The notes beneath the pieces were generated by a model, which was given only the letters and a program-made list of their open reading frames with translations, was not told where the DNA came from and did no database searches. A stretch of DNA of 64,000 nucleotides from Hippopus hippopus (Eukaryota; Mollusca; Bivalvia; Cardiida; Cardiidae), in the NCBI GenBank assembly GCA_946811185.2, contig OX328097.1:29783627-29847626 (forward strand). Direction: 5' to 3'. Positions 19,093 through 32,139 of the stretch are shown in pieces. Positions within the stretch are counted from its first letter, which is position 1. The number at the start of each line of letters is the position of its first letter. The translations under genes and the position numbers were made by a program.

Positions 19093-20588
19093 ACAAAAGT
19101 TCAGTAAAAGCGCGGAATCGATATGAAAGAATTAGGAATATTTGAATGTCAATATTTTGAAATGATATGGATCAAATATAAAATTTATATAAGCTTTTGT
19201 TCAAGTCAGCTCTATCCAAAGCCGAATTGGATTCAGCCTTGCTAGGTGACATGCTGTTGCCATTAAACTATAATATATGGTTCATAAGAGTTATTCAAGG
19301 ATCGATTTATACATCATAGGTGCAACCTTTTTATACTTTATACCTTATATTACCAGGTGACTCACTATTGGCATTATACTGTACTAAGTGCATAAACTAA
19401 TGACGTAGATTTTCGAAAAATGTCTAGGTCGAGTTCAAAGTAAAGCTTGTACACCGCAATGAATTATTTGATAGCAGGATTTGATTTTCACTCATTTCCA
19501 TTAAGTAATTTAATCAGACATGCATGCAAGTACGACTGTACCTCAGCTGTTCTCGATCTCTCTGTTCTCTCCATAGACATTTAAACCTGTATCATATAAA
19601 AAAAATATCTGGTCCAATTTAAGGCTAACTACAAATTATATGTGACTCAATTGATGAGAGTTGGCTTTGAAAGCGTAGAAAACACGATTTAAAAAAAAAT
19701 GGCAAAATGCTTTTTTCCAGCATTTCCTTTCTCTCCCGTTATGTTCTCAAAACAAATTTTCCTCAGGGTCGTTTATACTCGGTACTGTTTGGTAGAGGGT
19801 AAAAAGTTGGGTTGAAAGGTTTACTTTCTGTACGCTCTTTGCTAGATTATATGATTGTTGACTTTAAGTTTAACGTACCACAGGCGATAGTTTTATCTTG
19901 CACTAGTCCTTTTTTAAAAACCGTTTGGCATGCAGGTCTCACCTTCTTAAATAATTATGTTAACCGTCAAACTGAAATCCTGTGATGAAAAATCACTCCT
20001 CAGTTTCAAGAAAAGTAGATCCTCAAAGATCAATGAACATATGCGACTGTGTCTTTTGATACTTAAAAATAACATGCGGAATGAAAAACTGTGCAGGCTA
20101 TTTCCATAAACAATGAACCTCAGGGCTAAATGTCATAGAAGTAGCTCTAGATTTGAAGTTGGTCTTGTTTCGCAGCTTTGACATGGCTTAGTTTATAAAG
20201 CCCACATTAGGGATGAACACGTAAGATTAATACCTCCAAAACAACCCCTAACCGCTCGAAAAACACCCCAAACCACTGTCATTGCACACATAACACTTTT
20301 TTGACACTTATAAGCGCATACAAGACGCTCAGATGCCATGGAAAATAAACATGAAATTATTCTATCAGTCTTAAAAAAAGTGTTGTCAACGTTAAGAAGA
20401 ATAAATTTATTTTTAAATGGTCCACTGTTTAACCTATTTGCCTTAAAATAGATTCTACCATCACCTTCTATCAGTGCTTTTAGAACTTTGATTTACTATT
20501 CATGTCGAATACCGATATTTTACAGTATTGCTTTGGAAGTCGTCTGTCTTGTTCAGCGAGGTAAAACAATTAATGACATCGTTTCCAG
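19093..20588 (+). other. Spacer before unit B exon 2
   Basis: No gene is seen. It matches 28960-30458 and 38850-40347. B against C is clearly more diverged here (several percent by eye) than further right, while C against D is nearly identical, which helps place the crossover near 20.5/30.4/40.3 kb. Confidence 0.5.
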
Positions 20589-21310
20589 GTAACGAGGAGA
20601 TATTGTAAGTGAATTCATTTACCGGAAGTATGAACGACGATAACACTGTCCTTGACGCGTGTAGAGAGGTGGACAGCGTAATGCATATTGCCAGTAATAT
20701 AGACGTCAGGCTCTTTCCAAATGAAAAACTTACCCACAATGTTAAGGTCAAAGGTTTGTAAAAATATCGTCACAAAATGCCTAGGACAAGAGTTGGTGTT
20801 TTCGGACACTGCAGATCCAGATAATTTTTGCACAATCCGAGAAACAAGGCGGAAAACGTTTCCAATTATGTCACAGCATTCCCCCTCCCCAGCACTCATT
20901 TCGCTTCCAGCTTTGTTTCTTTCCTTCCTATCAAATAAAGTGGGCTTGATATTGCTCTTCGTAGCATCCCTTAACCTTTTTCTGTCTGTCGAACAAGATG
21001 ACTCAAGAAATGATTTCGTGCAAGTTTAGATCCAGTTTTTTTAGGGTTGAATAATGTTCAATGGATTGCTTTATTCGCATTAAATCTATTTTATCTTCAT
21101 CGGAAAAGAGGAGCTATAAAAATCGTTTCAGGCGTGAAACGGCTGATCTATTGTAGCAGCATGGACGTTGTCATTGGTAGGGAGAATATTTTTGATGGAA
21201 ATGAGGAGAACGCAAGACTCATGGGAGACCACGAGAACTTATTTCCGGTGTACGGTCCCTCCAAAGCGGCAGCAGAAAAACTGGCTTTAAGTGCAAACAG
21301 TATGTTACAA

Positions 21311-21552
21311 ATGAGCCATGCTCTTTGAAGAGGGAATTGTATGCGTTTGCAAATTATACTGATCTGTTCTATTTGTAAATTCTCTGTTTGTCCAAGGACC
21401 ATTCTACCTCATTGTCTACTGATGATCAATGGTTGGACAAAACTGGTCGTTTGACAAAATGGATTTTATGGATCTGTAGTAATCTGACGACCTGCATAGC
21501 ATAATGCTTCCCGGACATGCATTAAACCCCTCTTACCCAGAGTATGGCTTAA
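21311..21552. mobile_element. GAGCCATGCTCTG MITE in unit B intron 3
   Basis: It begins 12 bases after exon 3 with GAGCCATGCTCTTTG and ends with CCCAGAGTATGGCTT. The internal palindrome has been lost and a short duplication of GGTTGGACAA/GGTCGTTTGACAA is present. Confidence 0.65.
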
Positions 21553-22269
21553 GTTAATACGTTTGTCAGGAGTTGAAGAGTTTTTCAAGCAGAGCGTAGT
21601 AAAACTTAATCTGTATCGTTTTCGTTATCTGCGCATGTCATATTCTTCGAAGATTCAACCTGTCTGCTATGACGCATCACCCATCCCCCCGATACTTGGG
21701 AAAAGTAGGGCTTATACCGAAGCTGTACCCAAGCCTGTAGGACTGTTTGTGCATAGATTATCTGCTAGCTGATCATAACTGAATGAATCGCACCAGATAG
21801 CGTTTTATTGAGTAAACGTTTATTTTATTTTGAAATTCAAAGTAACGGATGTCGTTTTAAAAAATTAGTCCGCTTCTGTACCCAGAATGCCCATATTAGA
21901 TAGATGTGTATTTGTAGAATGCCATCTAGCGGAAGATAATGGTATCGTTTTAGGTTTGAATGCTTCCGGAAAAAGTGGTTTATCTTAGGCCATATAATTA
22001 TATATATTTCAATGCATTTTTCGGACGCAACAATATTTTGAAAGCTTTTTACTCATGATATATGAAATATTTAAAGTATGGAACATCTACTAGTATATAG
22101 ATACTGATCTGATATCTTGAGTGATCTATCTCTTCTATCCATGTGTGTAATGCAAGCTCCATCTTGAGCGATAAAAATATTTCGGTCAATCTCACTCAAA
22201 AGCCAAGTGAACTCTAAATTAAACGCAATCTTTCTAGTTGAATTAGTCGTTTTGTCCAATCCAAGTGTG

Positions 22270-23074
22270 CAGTGTAGGCCCGGAAGTATGCATTGTATAC
22301 GAGTTGCGATTCTGAACAGTGAGGGTCTGTCAATTGCTGTTAAAAATTATGTTCAAACGGTAAGTCAAGCTGGTGTTTTTCATTAATTTTGATCATTACT
22401 ATACAATATTCACACCCAATTATTTCTTTGTTATGTCAGGAACACGTATGTGCGCTGTGAACCTTCCTTAGAGTAATTGGGATACCTTGATCATTTGACC
22501 GTGTTAAACATACAGATGAGTTAGTTCCAAAAAAAAATGTCGTTTTTACTCGATTGCTCAGCGTTAATAATCTGTTTTCTCAACGGAAATGTATAAACAA
22601 TTTCTTTATTCATATTTCTGTGAAAACATGTCAATTTTTTGTGACAATGTCGACTGCAATATTCTTATCCTTCGTTTATAATGGCATGTGGAGAAAAGAA
22701 ATTTGTACAGTAACTTGTAAGCGGTTAATAAATAAATAAAGAAACTGTTTGTACATTTTCCGTTGAGAAAACAGTTTTTTATTATAGAGCAATCGAATAA
22801 AACGGCTTCGTTTTGGAACAAAATCATCGGCATTTTAGCACTGTTAACTGATCAGAGCACCCCCTTTGCTCTAGGGAAGGTTCACAGCGCACATACGTGT
22901 TCCTGATATGGTCTCTTCATATCAAACAAATAACTGGATATCAATGTTTTATAATAACTATCAAAAATCACCAGCTTGACTTTCCCTGTAAACGCAATTC
23001 TTAACAACTAGTGACAGACCGTCACTGAACAGAATCCCAAGTCACATGCAATGTATACTTCCGGTCCTACATTG
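22270..23074. mobile_element. Roughly 800-bp foldback with 350-bp arms, unit B
   Basis: The left arm starts CAGTGTAGGCCCGGAAGTAT; the right arm ends as its complement (ATACTTCCGGTCCTACATTG). Inner landmarks such as CACGTATGTGCGCTGTGAAC also appear inverted on the two sides. The small loop near 22700 has no ORF. It is absent from unit A at the matching position and not seen in E. Confidence 0.8.
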
Positions 23075-23771
23075 TAAAGTCACTTAGAATGCTTATCTTG
23101 GAATTAAGAATCAAAACAATATTCAGTAACTTTGGTGAAATGGGCCAAATGAGAATAGAAAGACAAAGTTAATATCGCAATATGATTTTTTAAAACTTAC
23201 CTCACAAACAATATACAATTTTGGCTAGACTTAAGAAATGAAATCTAGGAGTTTATCGCCAACTTTTGGTTTCAACTGGGTCTTTGCTGCAACTTTGGTT
23301 CAGCCTAATTGAAAGACTTGCTATTGAATAGCGCACATCGGGTATGGCTATAACACTTAGGTGCCCACTTTTTAAAGACAAATCATGAGGAGTTTTACAA
23401 AGGTACAGTTATTAGGTCTTTGCTTGGTTTTGTTAACCTATGAGTCGATGTCCGCCCTTTATTCTGTCCCTTGTGTTCGTCTGCTCAACGTGTTAAATAG
23501 GCGGTGTCAGAGATTAAAAGCCTTATAAAAATGGTTTAAGAGCATTGAAATTTTATGATCAAGGTTAGCTATACAATGTTGACAGATTACAATCTATTCT
23601 CAACCCAATAGAGCACATGCTTCTTTAAAACATGTCAAATCTAAAACATACCAGATGAAAAGTCTTCCCAGGCAAGGCTAGGGTCGTTTTACAGCAGTAT
23701 GGAAAAAATAATGAAAATGAGCATTAGCTTGTGTTCAAAGCTTTCAACTGCAGGGACACAATTTATAAGCA

Positions 23772-24029
23772 ACACTCCAGCAAAAGGAGTTTGATGCATT
23801 TCTATGATGCATCATTCAAAGCTGGTGATAACATTATGATGGATCAATGAAATCCTTGCCGTCAAAAAATGGCTAAATCCTTGGGGTAAAATGGCTTTTG
23901 GATATTCAGAAAATTTACCAAACGTAAAAAGTTTCGACACATGTCAGCCTGCGCGGACTGCAAGCTGACCTGGTTCGATCCTTTTTTGTAGATATACTAA
24001 ACCTCTTTTGCCAGGCCATGGCTCATATC
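23772..24029. mobile_element. GAGCCATGCTCTG MITE, reversed, unit B intron 3
   Basis: It carries a single GCTGGTGATAACATTATGATGG segment in place of the unit A minisatellite, and an internal palindrome GTCAGCCTGCG...GCAAGCTGAC at 23943-23970. Confidence 0.65.
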
Positions 24030-26415
24030 GTTTTAAATAATTACTCCTAAGTAATTGTTCATCATGTTCTAATCTACACGTGTTATTCAAAGATGTTGTA
24101 TCTCTTCAAAACAGGCCCAGCTCTCCGGACACTGGCTCTCAGGCCTGTTGTATTGTATGGGGAACTTGACAAGCACACTTTTTGGAGTGTGGTGAAAATA
24201 GCCCGGATATTGGAAAGCTACATTCGGATTGATTCCTCGGCTGGCGTCTTCCTATATGCTTATGTAGGTAACGTGGCCTTGGTATTCATTTGCGCCGATC
24301 AAACGCTGATGAAGGAAAAACCTATTTTATCCCTGATGATACATCCAGAAAACACATGTTTGATTTTGTAGATTCGTTCATGCTAGATGCTGGGGCAAAG
24401 CCTTTTCCCTTTACTGTACCTCTCTGTTTCTTTTTTTATATGATACATATTTTAGTTTTTGTAATGCGGCCAATTCGACTTGTATTCGATGGGACCTTAA
24501 GTCGCGGATTGAGTGGATTTTTGTTTCTTAAAACCACATACATATTTAGTTATAATAGAGCTACAAAAATGTGGGATTATCGACCGATCTTTACGGCCGA
24601 ACAAGTTAAAACGAGTACTGTTGAATATCTGAAACAAGCAGTTCATATACCACATTTAAAAGCGCTCTAATTGGTGTACCATTGTTAATTGCTGCTTAAG
24701 ATAAGGTCAGTGTTTTGCCTCTAGTACAGGTTTGAAGAAAAAACTTTATTGGTCGAATAGATGAAAGAAAGAAAGAAATAGTGCAATCCCAATTAAGCAT
24801 ATTTCCGACCGCTAACTTTCTGTAAAATTTATCATAAATAAATTTAAGTATTCTTATGCGTTTTATTTGTAAAGTTCAACCAAAGGGAATCATTCGTTAC
24901 AGCCTTTGTTATGAAAATAGAGCCGTTGTTTGCTTACAAAATACAATTCAAAGAAAGTCAAACTCAACTTGGTTATGTTTATACAACTGTTCCAGATTTT
25001 CTCAGTGACATCAAGTTCGAGAGGTACAACTGAAACAGATAGGATCTGATATTAGCCGGCAAATCAGAAAAAACAAAAACAAAAACCTTAACGAGTCTAG
25101 AAAAATGTTCTAAGCAGCCCTTGGCGAACTATATAAGGTTTTGGTCGACGAGTTAAATAAAACTTTCTTTTAAAAACCAGTGAACGTGAAATTCTTTTTA
25201 TCCGTTTACTGTATTGTAAAAATATAATTCATGTTGCATTAAAAACAATAAGGCCCACATGTACATGTGTCTTAAAATTTACATGAATCCTAATCGCTTC
25301 CTTGACAGGTGTTGTGCTTCACAGAAGAAAAATAGTTCCAAAGATACGTGCATATAATAATTTTGTTTTGAATCTTAAGATGATAAAACTAGGAGCTTTG
25401 AAACGATTATCTATTTTGACAGTTAATTTCTCAGAGAAATCTCAGACAGTGATATTTCAGAAATAAGGCTTATGATGACTGAGCTTTATCTACAACGTGT
25501 GTAAGATAAGAAAACCCGTAATGGCTGTATTACATTGAAAACAGGGGTACTCGTAGTTATGTGATAGATAGCTGTTCTCCAGTACCCATGCTTTATCCGA
25601 AAACTTGTTGTGAGAGCTTGTAGTCAAATCATTTGGCTCCTATATGTTCGCCTTTATGGGGACGCCTACGGATAGAATTCTTTCTAATTTCCGGTGGACT
25701 GGTTTTTTCGGTGGATAATTTCCAAAAATATCCCACAAAAAGACGGATTCATATGTCTCCTTTGACATATACATGTATGTGTCTTTATTATGCTTTTTAG
25801 TCAATGAATGTTACTTAAGACACCTGGTTTGTCCCACTTTCATGCAAAGGAACCTTCGTGGATCACTCGTCGAAAAAGTTGTACTTTTGTAATCAGAAAT
25901 TCTTGTTCGACCCTGGCGCAAGCGGCGCTCCCCCATAGATAGGGACGGCCCAGTCTAGAACCAAGAAAAAAATGTTGCTGTGCTATGACTGAAAACTGTT
26001 TAAAATCGCGTAAAACCCAATAAACATAACAATTATTAACAAATGATCTTTGTTAAATATGTGGATTAGTTTTATTTTTACACATATTTTGCCGATTTTG
26101 GACTATATACTAATATTTTACGAGAAACCCAGTGATTTTATAAAACACCATTCGAATTTCAGCTTTTTTGTTACTGCCTATACATCGAGGGCAGCGGTGG
26201 ACAATTAACTCACATCCTGGCAAATATTTTGTACCCAGATCAGACTCCCTTTTCTCGGTGTCTGTTTCATGTCTGCAGGGTTTGCAATTGTCCATTTCAA
26301 CAGGAATTTATAGATACACTCTTTACCAAGCGACAACATCGTTGAATTGACCTAAAAGCATTTATACACGAAAAACTAGATGTGGTTAAATAATTGAATT
26401 TACTTTAAAAGTCTA

Positions 26416-26482
26416 GAAAACAATGTTGGAAAAGGAGAAAATGCTGGTTACCAGCATTTTCTCCTTTTCCAACAAGGTTTTC
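26416..26482. mobile_element. 67-bp foldback, unit B copy 1 (best preserved)
   Basis: The arms GGAAAAGGAGAAAATGCTGG and CCAGCATTTTCTCCTTTTCC pair perfectly over 20 bases around TTA, forming a near-perfect hairpin. Confidence 0.85.
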
Positions 26483-26737
26483 AAAAAGTATTCTTTAAGT
26501 TCGTTATACACGATATTGTTTGGTAAATAAAAAGGGTTTAACCGTTTTCTCGGTTTTATATGCCTAAAGGTTAATTCTATGTAGATCCATATACTATTCC
26601 CTTCTAAAATGGTTAATGTTGAAGTGAGAGTTTGTTTGTATGTTGTTTAACGCTGTTTCAACATTGTTTTAATTTTATTGCTGCGATCAGTTCACCAATC
26701 TGTTCGTTCCTCAATTTTCTTATACCTGTCCTTCAAT

Positions 26738-26943
26738 CAATATTCTTCCCAAGCACATGACTGCTTTCCCACGTAAGCATTGTCGAAAATAATGTTCAGC
26801 GGTGAGAAAGGAATAAATTCTATCGAAATGATCATCAACCCTCGGACAGAAATTCGCCAGGCCGAAATGCGAACCGGCAACCCCCGCCGAAACCCCTCCC
26901 CCAGGGAATAAAGCCCTGTTCGCTACCGGCTGAGCTACCAGCC
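26738..26943 (-). mobile_element. tRNA-derived SINE candidate, unit B
   Basis: The paralogue of the unit A copy; its minus-strand head reads TGGTAGCTCAGCCGGTAGCG. Confidence 0.55.
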
Positions 26944-27008
26944 TTATCTATTATCGTTTACCCGTTACCAAACAATACTGTGTTTTAACGACCGTAAAGA
27001 AGACTTTT

Positions 27009-27076
27009 GAAAACACTGTTTGAAAAGGAGGAAACGTTGTTAACCAGTATTTTCTCCTTTTTTCCACAGTGTTTTC
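27009..27076. mobile_element. 67-bp foldback, unit B copy 2
   Basis: GAAAACACTGTTTG and CCACAGTGTTTTC form the outer ends; the centre is GTTAACC. Confidence 0.65.
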
Positions 27077-27222
27077 TACTCTTCAATATACAAAATTCAA
27101 TTCATTACTCATATTTATTGTGTCGTCTATACATGCTTTCAATTTGGACAAGAGTAAAATTTTGTCTTTAGTAATCACTTGAAAGGAGACGATCAGATGT
27201 AGATCACAAATGTATAATTAAG

Positions 27223-27415
27223 CTATGCTCTGTGAAAAGGCGGTTAAATGTATCTGCAAAAAGTATCGACCCAAGTTTTTCCATGTGTAGTTTTTCTACA
27301 TGCCCAAGGACCATTCTACCTTATGTTTCATTCATTTGTTAGACAAATGGATTTTATGGATCCATAGTAATCTGAAATCGTGCTTGGTATCAGGCATCAC
27401 GGAGATGCATTAAAC
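27223..27415. mobile_element. GAGCCATGCTCTG MITE, truncated
   Basis: AGCTATGCTCTGTGAAAAGG opens it; the right end stops at ATGCATTAAACCAC without the closing GAGCATGGCTC. Confidence 0.6.
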
Positions 27416-28552
27416 CACAATACCATCACATGAGCTGCTTTATTTTTTCTGTTGCGTTTGCTGACGAGATAAAGAAGAGCTTCGATGAAAGTTGGTTACT
27501 AGGTTTAAAGGGACATTAAACCAACTTTCTTTTCGCAATTTTGTCAGAAAATATTAACCGAGACTGTTAAGGGTCATTCACCTCCAAAGATGGCTTTAAA
27601 AATAACACATAGACAGGAATACATGTAAAAACAGAAGGAGTTAAATATATGTTGTAATATTTTTACTTCCTATTTCGTTAGAAACAATATTGCCGTTTTT
27701 GCAAAGCAATGTGCACTCGCAAGAAAGCAACATAAAAACGCTGTAGATTGTGTTAGTGTGGTTACGCTGACAAGTCTTTTGACATTTATGTTTGACTATA
27801 AAACGTGTTCAAATCGATCAAAAGAGACCGTAAATGAGCAGTTTTACAAATCTAACAATACCTTAACTTTTGAGATACGGTTAGTAAGATATGCTACATT
27901 CATTGGGTGTTCCTTCATTAGGTCAGCATGCTTTCTTTTCAACTATGTTGACTACAACGTGAAAAAGAGAGAGAAATAGATGTAAAGGACCTGAATTGCC
28001 AGTTTGAATGATATACAAACGTAATATTTAGGTTTCAAGAGAAGACATATACCTCCCTTCCAGTACGACTATACTGCGTCTGTGCCACCAGATATTATCG
28101 GTTGATACTATGTCACATAGGATGCTTTTAATACTAGTAGTACTCTTAAAATTAAAGAAACAATAGCTTCCAAAAGTAAACAAAGCGGATGTTAAAATGT
28201 ATCTAAGTTAAAATCATATCATTTAAAAGTATGGAAGTAATTGTGAAGATGACAAACTGTTATTGCACGGTCGGCCCCAGTGTTAGTCGCTGACAGGGAA
28301 ATTAATTTTAAAACTAGGTTTAAACCTGCCAGGTTACTCTGTCTTTTGTTTACATTTTGCTTGATTTTAAAATTCATTTTTCTGCCAGCGACTAACACTA
28401 GGATTGACCACTCAATGACAGATTGTCATCTTCACAATATTTTCCATACTTTTAAATGGTATAAACTAGATTTTAAAGCATTTTAAGACCTACATTGATT
28501 TTTTGGCCGCTATTTGGCCTTTAAACTGTGAAAATGTTTCACTTGTATAAAA

Positions 28553-28765
28553 GCCATACTCTGTGAAAAAGGGGTTTGGGGCGTCTGCATAGGCGAACAG
28601 ATGCGTAGGTTAAACTTTCTGCATTTTAATGGACGAGACCACCTCAGGATTTTGTTGGTTGTTAGACGCAATAGATTTTACGGATCCATATTTGTGATGA
28701 CTTGCTTTGTATAAGGCATCAGGGAGATGCTTTAAGACCCCTATTACCAGAGGGTCGCTCATATA
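28553..28765. mobile_element. GAGCCATGCTCTG MITE, degenerate, unit B flank
   Basis: Opens AGCCATACTCTGTGAAAAAG and closes ACCAGAGGGTCGCTCAT; the paralogue of 18888-19092. Confidence 0.6.
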
Positions 28766-31180
28766 AACAAAGGTCCAGTAGAAGCACGGAGTCAGTATGA
28801 AAGAATTAGGAATATTTGAATGTCAATATTTTGAAATAAAATGGCTCACATATAGAATTTATATAAAGTTTTGTTTAGAAAAAAAAAAAAAAAAAAAACA
28901 ACTTCAAATAGAGAAAATAGACTGTTTTAGACTTTTAGTTAGCAAGATAAGATGAAACAAGATGATTGATGAAAATAACGATTATTGTAAGGATAGAGGG
29001 AGGATGGCCACGACCTCCCCTATTCAATATACGTGGCTAATAAAGTTTAAAAAGAAAAAGGTTTTGTTCAAGCCAGTTGTATCCGTAGCCAAATTGGATT
29101 AAACCTTGCTAGGTGACATGCTGTTGCCATTAAACTATAATACATGTATATGGTTCATAAGAATTATTCAAGGGCCGTTTTATACATCATAAGTGCAACC
29201 TTTTTATATTTTATACCTTATGACTCACTATCGGCATTATACTGTACTAAATGCATAAACTGCATACATTAATGACGTTTATTTCGAAAAATGTCTAGAT
29301 CGAGTTCAAAGTAAAGCTTGCACACCGCAATAAACTATCTGATAACAGGTTTTGATATTCAATCATGCCCGTTACGTAATTTAATCAGACATGCATGCAA
29401 GTACGACTATACCTCAGCAGTTCTCGATTTCTCTGTTCTCTCCATAGAATTTTTAAACCTGTACCATATGAAAAAAGTTCTGGTCCAATTTAAGGCTAAC
29501 TACAAATTATATGTGACTCAATTGATGAGAGTTGGCTTTGAAAGCGTAGAAAACACGATTTAAAAAAAATGGCAAAATGCTTTTTTCCAGCATTTCCTTT
29601 CTATCCCGTCATGTTCTCAAAACAAATTTTCCTCAGGGTCGTTTATACTCGGTACTGTTTGGTAGAGGATAAAAAGTTGGGTTGAAAGGTTTACTTTCTG
29701 TACGCTCTTTGCTAAATTATATGATTGTCGACTTAAAGTTTAACGTACTACAGGCGATAGTTTTATCTTGCACTAGTCCTTTTTAAAAATCCTTTGGCAT
29801 ACATATCTCACCTTCTTAAATAATTATGTTAACCGTCAAACTGAAATCCTGTGATGACGAATCACTCCTCAGTTTCAAGAAAAGTAGATCCTCAAAGATC
29901 AATGAACAGATGCGACTGTGTCTTTTGATACTTGAAAATAACATGCGGAATGAAAAACTGTGCAAGCCATTTACATAAACAATGAACCTCAGGGCTAAAT
30001 CTAATAGAAGTAGCTCTAGATTTGAAGTTGGTCTTGTTTCGCAGCTTTGACATGGCTTAGTTTATAAAGCCCACATTAGGGATGAACACGTAAGATTAAT
30101 ACCTCCAAAACAACCCCTAACCGCTCGAAAAACACCCCCAAACCACTGTCATTGCACACATAACACTTTTTTGACACCTATAAGCGCATACAAGACGCTC
30201 AGATGCCATGGAAAATAAACATGAAATGATTCTATCAGTCTTAAAAAAAGTGTTGTCAACGTTAAGAAGAATGAATTTATTTTTAAATGGTTCACTGTTT
30301 AACCTATTTGCCTTAAAATAGATTCTACCATCACCTTCTATCAGTGCTTTTAGAACTTTGATTTACTATTCATGTCGAATACCGATATTTTACAGTATTG
30401 CTTTGGAAGTCGTCTGTCTTGTTCAGCGAGGTAAAACAATTAATGACATCGTTTCCAGGTAACGAGGAGATGTTGTCAGTGAATTCATTTACCGGAAGTA
30501 TGAACGACGATAACACTGTCCTTGACGCGTGTAGAGAGGTGGACAGCGTAATGCATATTGCCAGTAATATAGACGTCAGGCTCTTTCCAAATGAAAAACT
30601 TACCCACAATGTTAAGATCAAAGGTTTGTAAAAATATCGTCTCAAAATGCCTAGGACAAGAATTGGTGTTTTCGGACACTGCAGATCCAGATAATTTTTG
30701 CACAATCCGAGAAACAAGGCGGAAAACGTTTCCAATTATGTCACAGCATTCCCCCTCCCCAGCACTCATTTCGCTTCCAGCTTTGTTTCTTTCCTTCCTA
30801 TCGAATAAAGTGGGCTTGATATTGCTCTTCGTAGCATCCCTTAACCTTTTTCTGTCTGTCAAACAAGATGACTCAAGAAATGATTTTGTGCAAGTTTAGA
30901 TCCAGTTTTTTTAGGGTTGAATAAGGTTCAATGGGTTGCTTCATTCGCATTAAATCTATTTTATCTTCATCGGAAAAGAGGAGCTATAAAAATCGTTTCA
31001 GGCGTGAAACGGCTGATCTATTGTAGCAGCATGGACGTTGTCATTGGTAGGGAGAATATTTTTGATGGAAATGAGGAGAACGCAAGACTCATGGGAGACC
31101 ACGAGAACTTATTTCCGGTGTACGGTCCCTCCAAAGCGGCAGCAGAAAAACTGGCTTTAAGTGCAAACAGTATGTTACAA

Positions 31181-31422
31181 ATGAGCCATGCTCTTTGAAG
31201 AGGGAATTGTATGCGTTTGCAAATTATACTGATCTGTTCTATTTGTAAATTCTCTGTTTGTCCAAGGACCATTCTACCTCATTGTCTACTGATGATCAAT
31301 GGTTGGACAAAACTGGTCGTTTGACGAAATGGATTTTATGGATCTGTAGTAATCTGACGACCTGCATAGCATAATGCTTCCCGGACATGCATTAAACCCC
31401 TCTTACCCAGAGTATGGCTTAA
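31181..31422. mobile_element. GAGCCATGCTCTG MITE in unit C intron 3
   Basis: Same position and structure as the unit B copy, with one visible difference (G at 31326). Confidence 0.65.
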
Positions 31423-32139
31423 GTTAATACGTTTGTCAGGAGTTGAAGAGTTTTTCAAGCAGAGCGTAGTAAAACTTAATCTGTATCGTTTTCGTTATCT
31501 GCGCATGTCATATTCTTCGAAGATTCAACCTGTCTGCTATGACGCATCACCCATCCCCCCGATACTTGGGAAAAGTAGGGCTTATACCGAAGCTGTACCC
31601 AAGCCTGTAGGACTGTTTGTGCATAGATTATCTGCTAGCTGATCATAACTGAATGAATCGCACCAGATAGCGTTTTATTGAGTAAACGTTTATTTTATTT
31701 TGAAATTCAAAGTAACGGATGTCGTTTTAAAAAATTAGTCCGCTTCTGTACCCAGAATGCCCATATTAGATAGATGTGTATTTGTAGAATGCCATCTAGC
31801 GGAAGATAATGGTATCGTTTTAGGTTTGAATGCTTCCGGAAAAAGTGGTTTATCTTAGGCCATATAATTATATATATTTCAATGCATTTTTCGGACGCAA
31901 CAATATTTTGAAAGCTTTTTACTCATGATATATGAAATATTTAAAGTATGGAACATCTACTAGTATATAGATACTGATCTGATATCTTGAGTGATCTATC
32001 TCTTCTATCCATGTGTGTAATGCAAGCTCCATCTTGAGCGATAAAAATATTTCGGTCAATCTCACTCAAAAGCCAAGTGAACTCTAAATTAAACGCAATC
32101 TTTCTAGTTGAATTAGTCGTTTTGTCCAATCCAAGTGTG

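Larger units (their letters stand above)
20589..24670 (+). pseudogene. SDR unit B, broken HSD3B-like copy
   Basis: Remnant exons are exon 2 at 20589-20753, exon 3 at 21132-21299 and exon 4 at 24115-24670. Lesions visible: no exon 1; a TAA at 20606-20608 in exon 2, where C has TCA; loss of the original exon 3 acceptor and first 12 codons; and a net 28-base deletion in exon 4 near 24315-24322 that shifts the frame, leading to a stop at 24369-24371. The catalytic Y-x3-K (YGPSK) is still present in exon 3, and after the frameshift the C-terminal membrane block remains readable in another frame to 24670. Unit C shares every lesion except the nonsense codon, so B decayed further after the B/C duplication. 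A full protein cannot be made from it. Confidence 0.85.
24671..28959 (+). other. Unit B 3' flank
   Basis: No gene. It carries the same SINE, two 67-bp foldbacks and two degenerate MITEs as the A flank, an inverted GCGACTAACACT-type repeat at about 28276-28405, and an A-run near 28881-28898. It is almost identical to the C flank at +9870. Confidence 0.6.
20500..30370 (+). repeat. 9870-bp tandem duplication, first copy
   Basis: Sequence from about 20.5 to 30.37 kb reappears at +9870. From about 21.1 to 28.2 kb I saw only a few single-base differences (for example 21456/31326 and 22659/32529). Differences are denser at 20.5-21.06 kb. Edges are approximate because they lie in homologous array sequence. 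Confidence 0.8.

Noticed and set aside
24290..24670. A separate 126-residue gene in unit B (and 34160-34540 in C)
   Set aside because: It is the downstream half of exon 4 read in the frame that follows the deletion; its ATG is an out-of-frame codon inside the exon.
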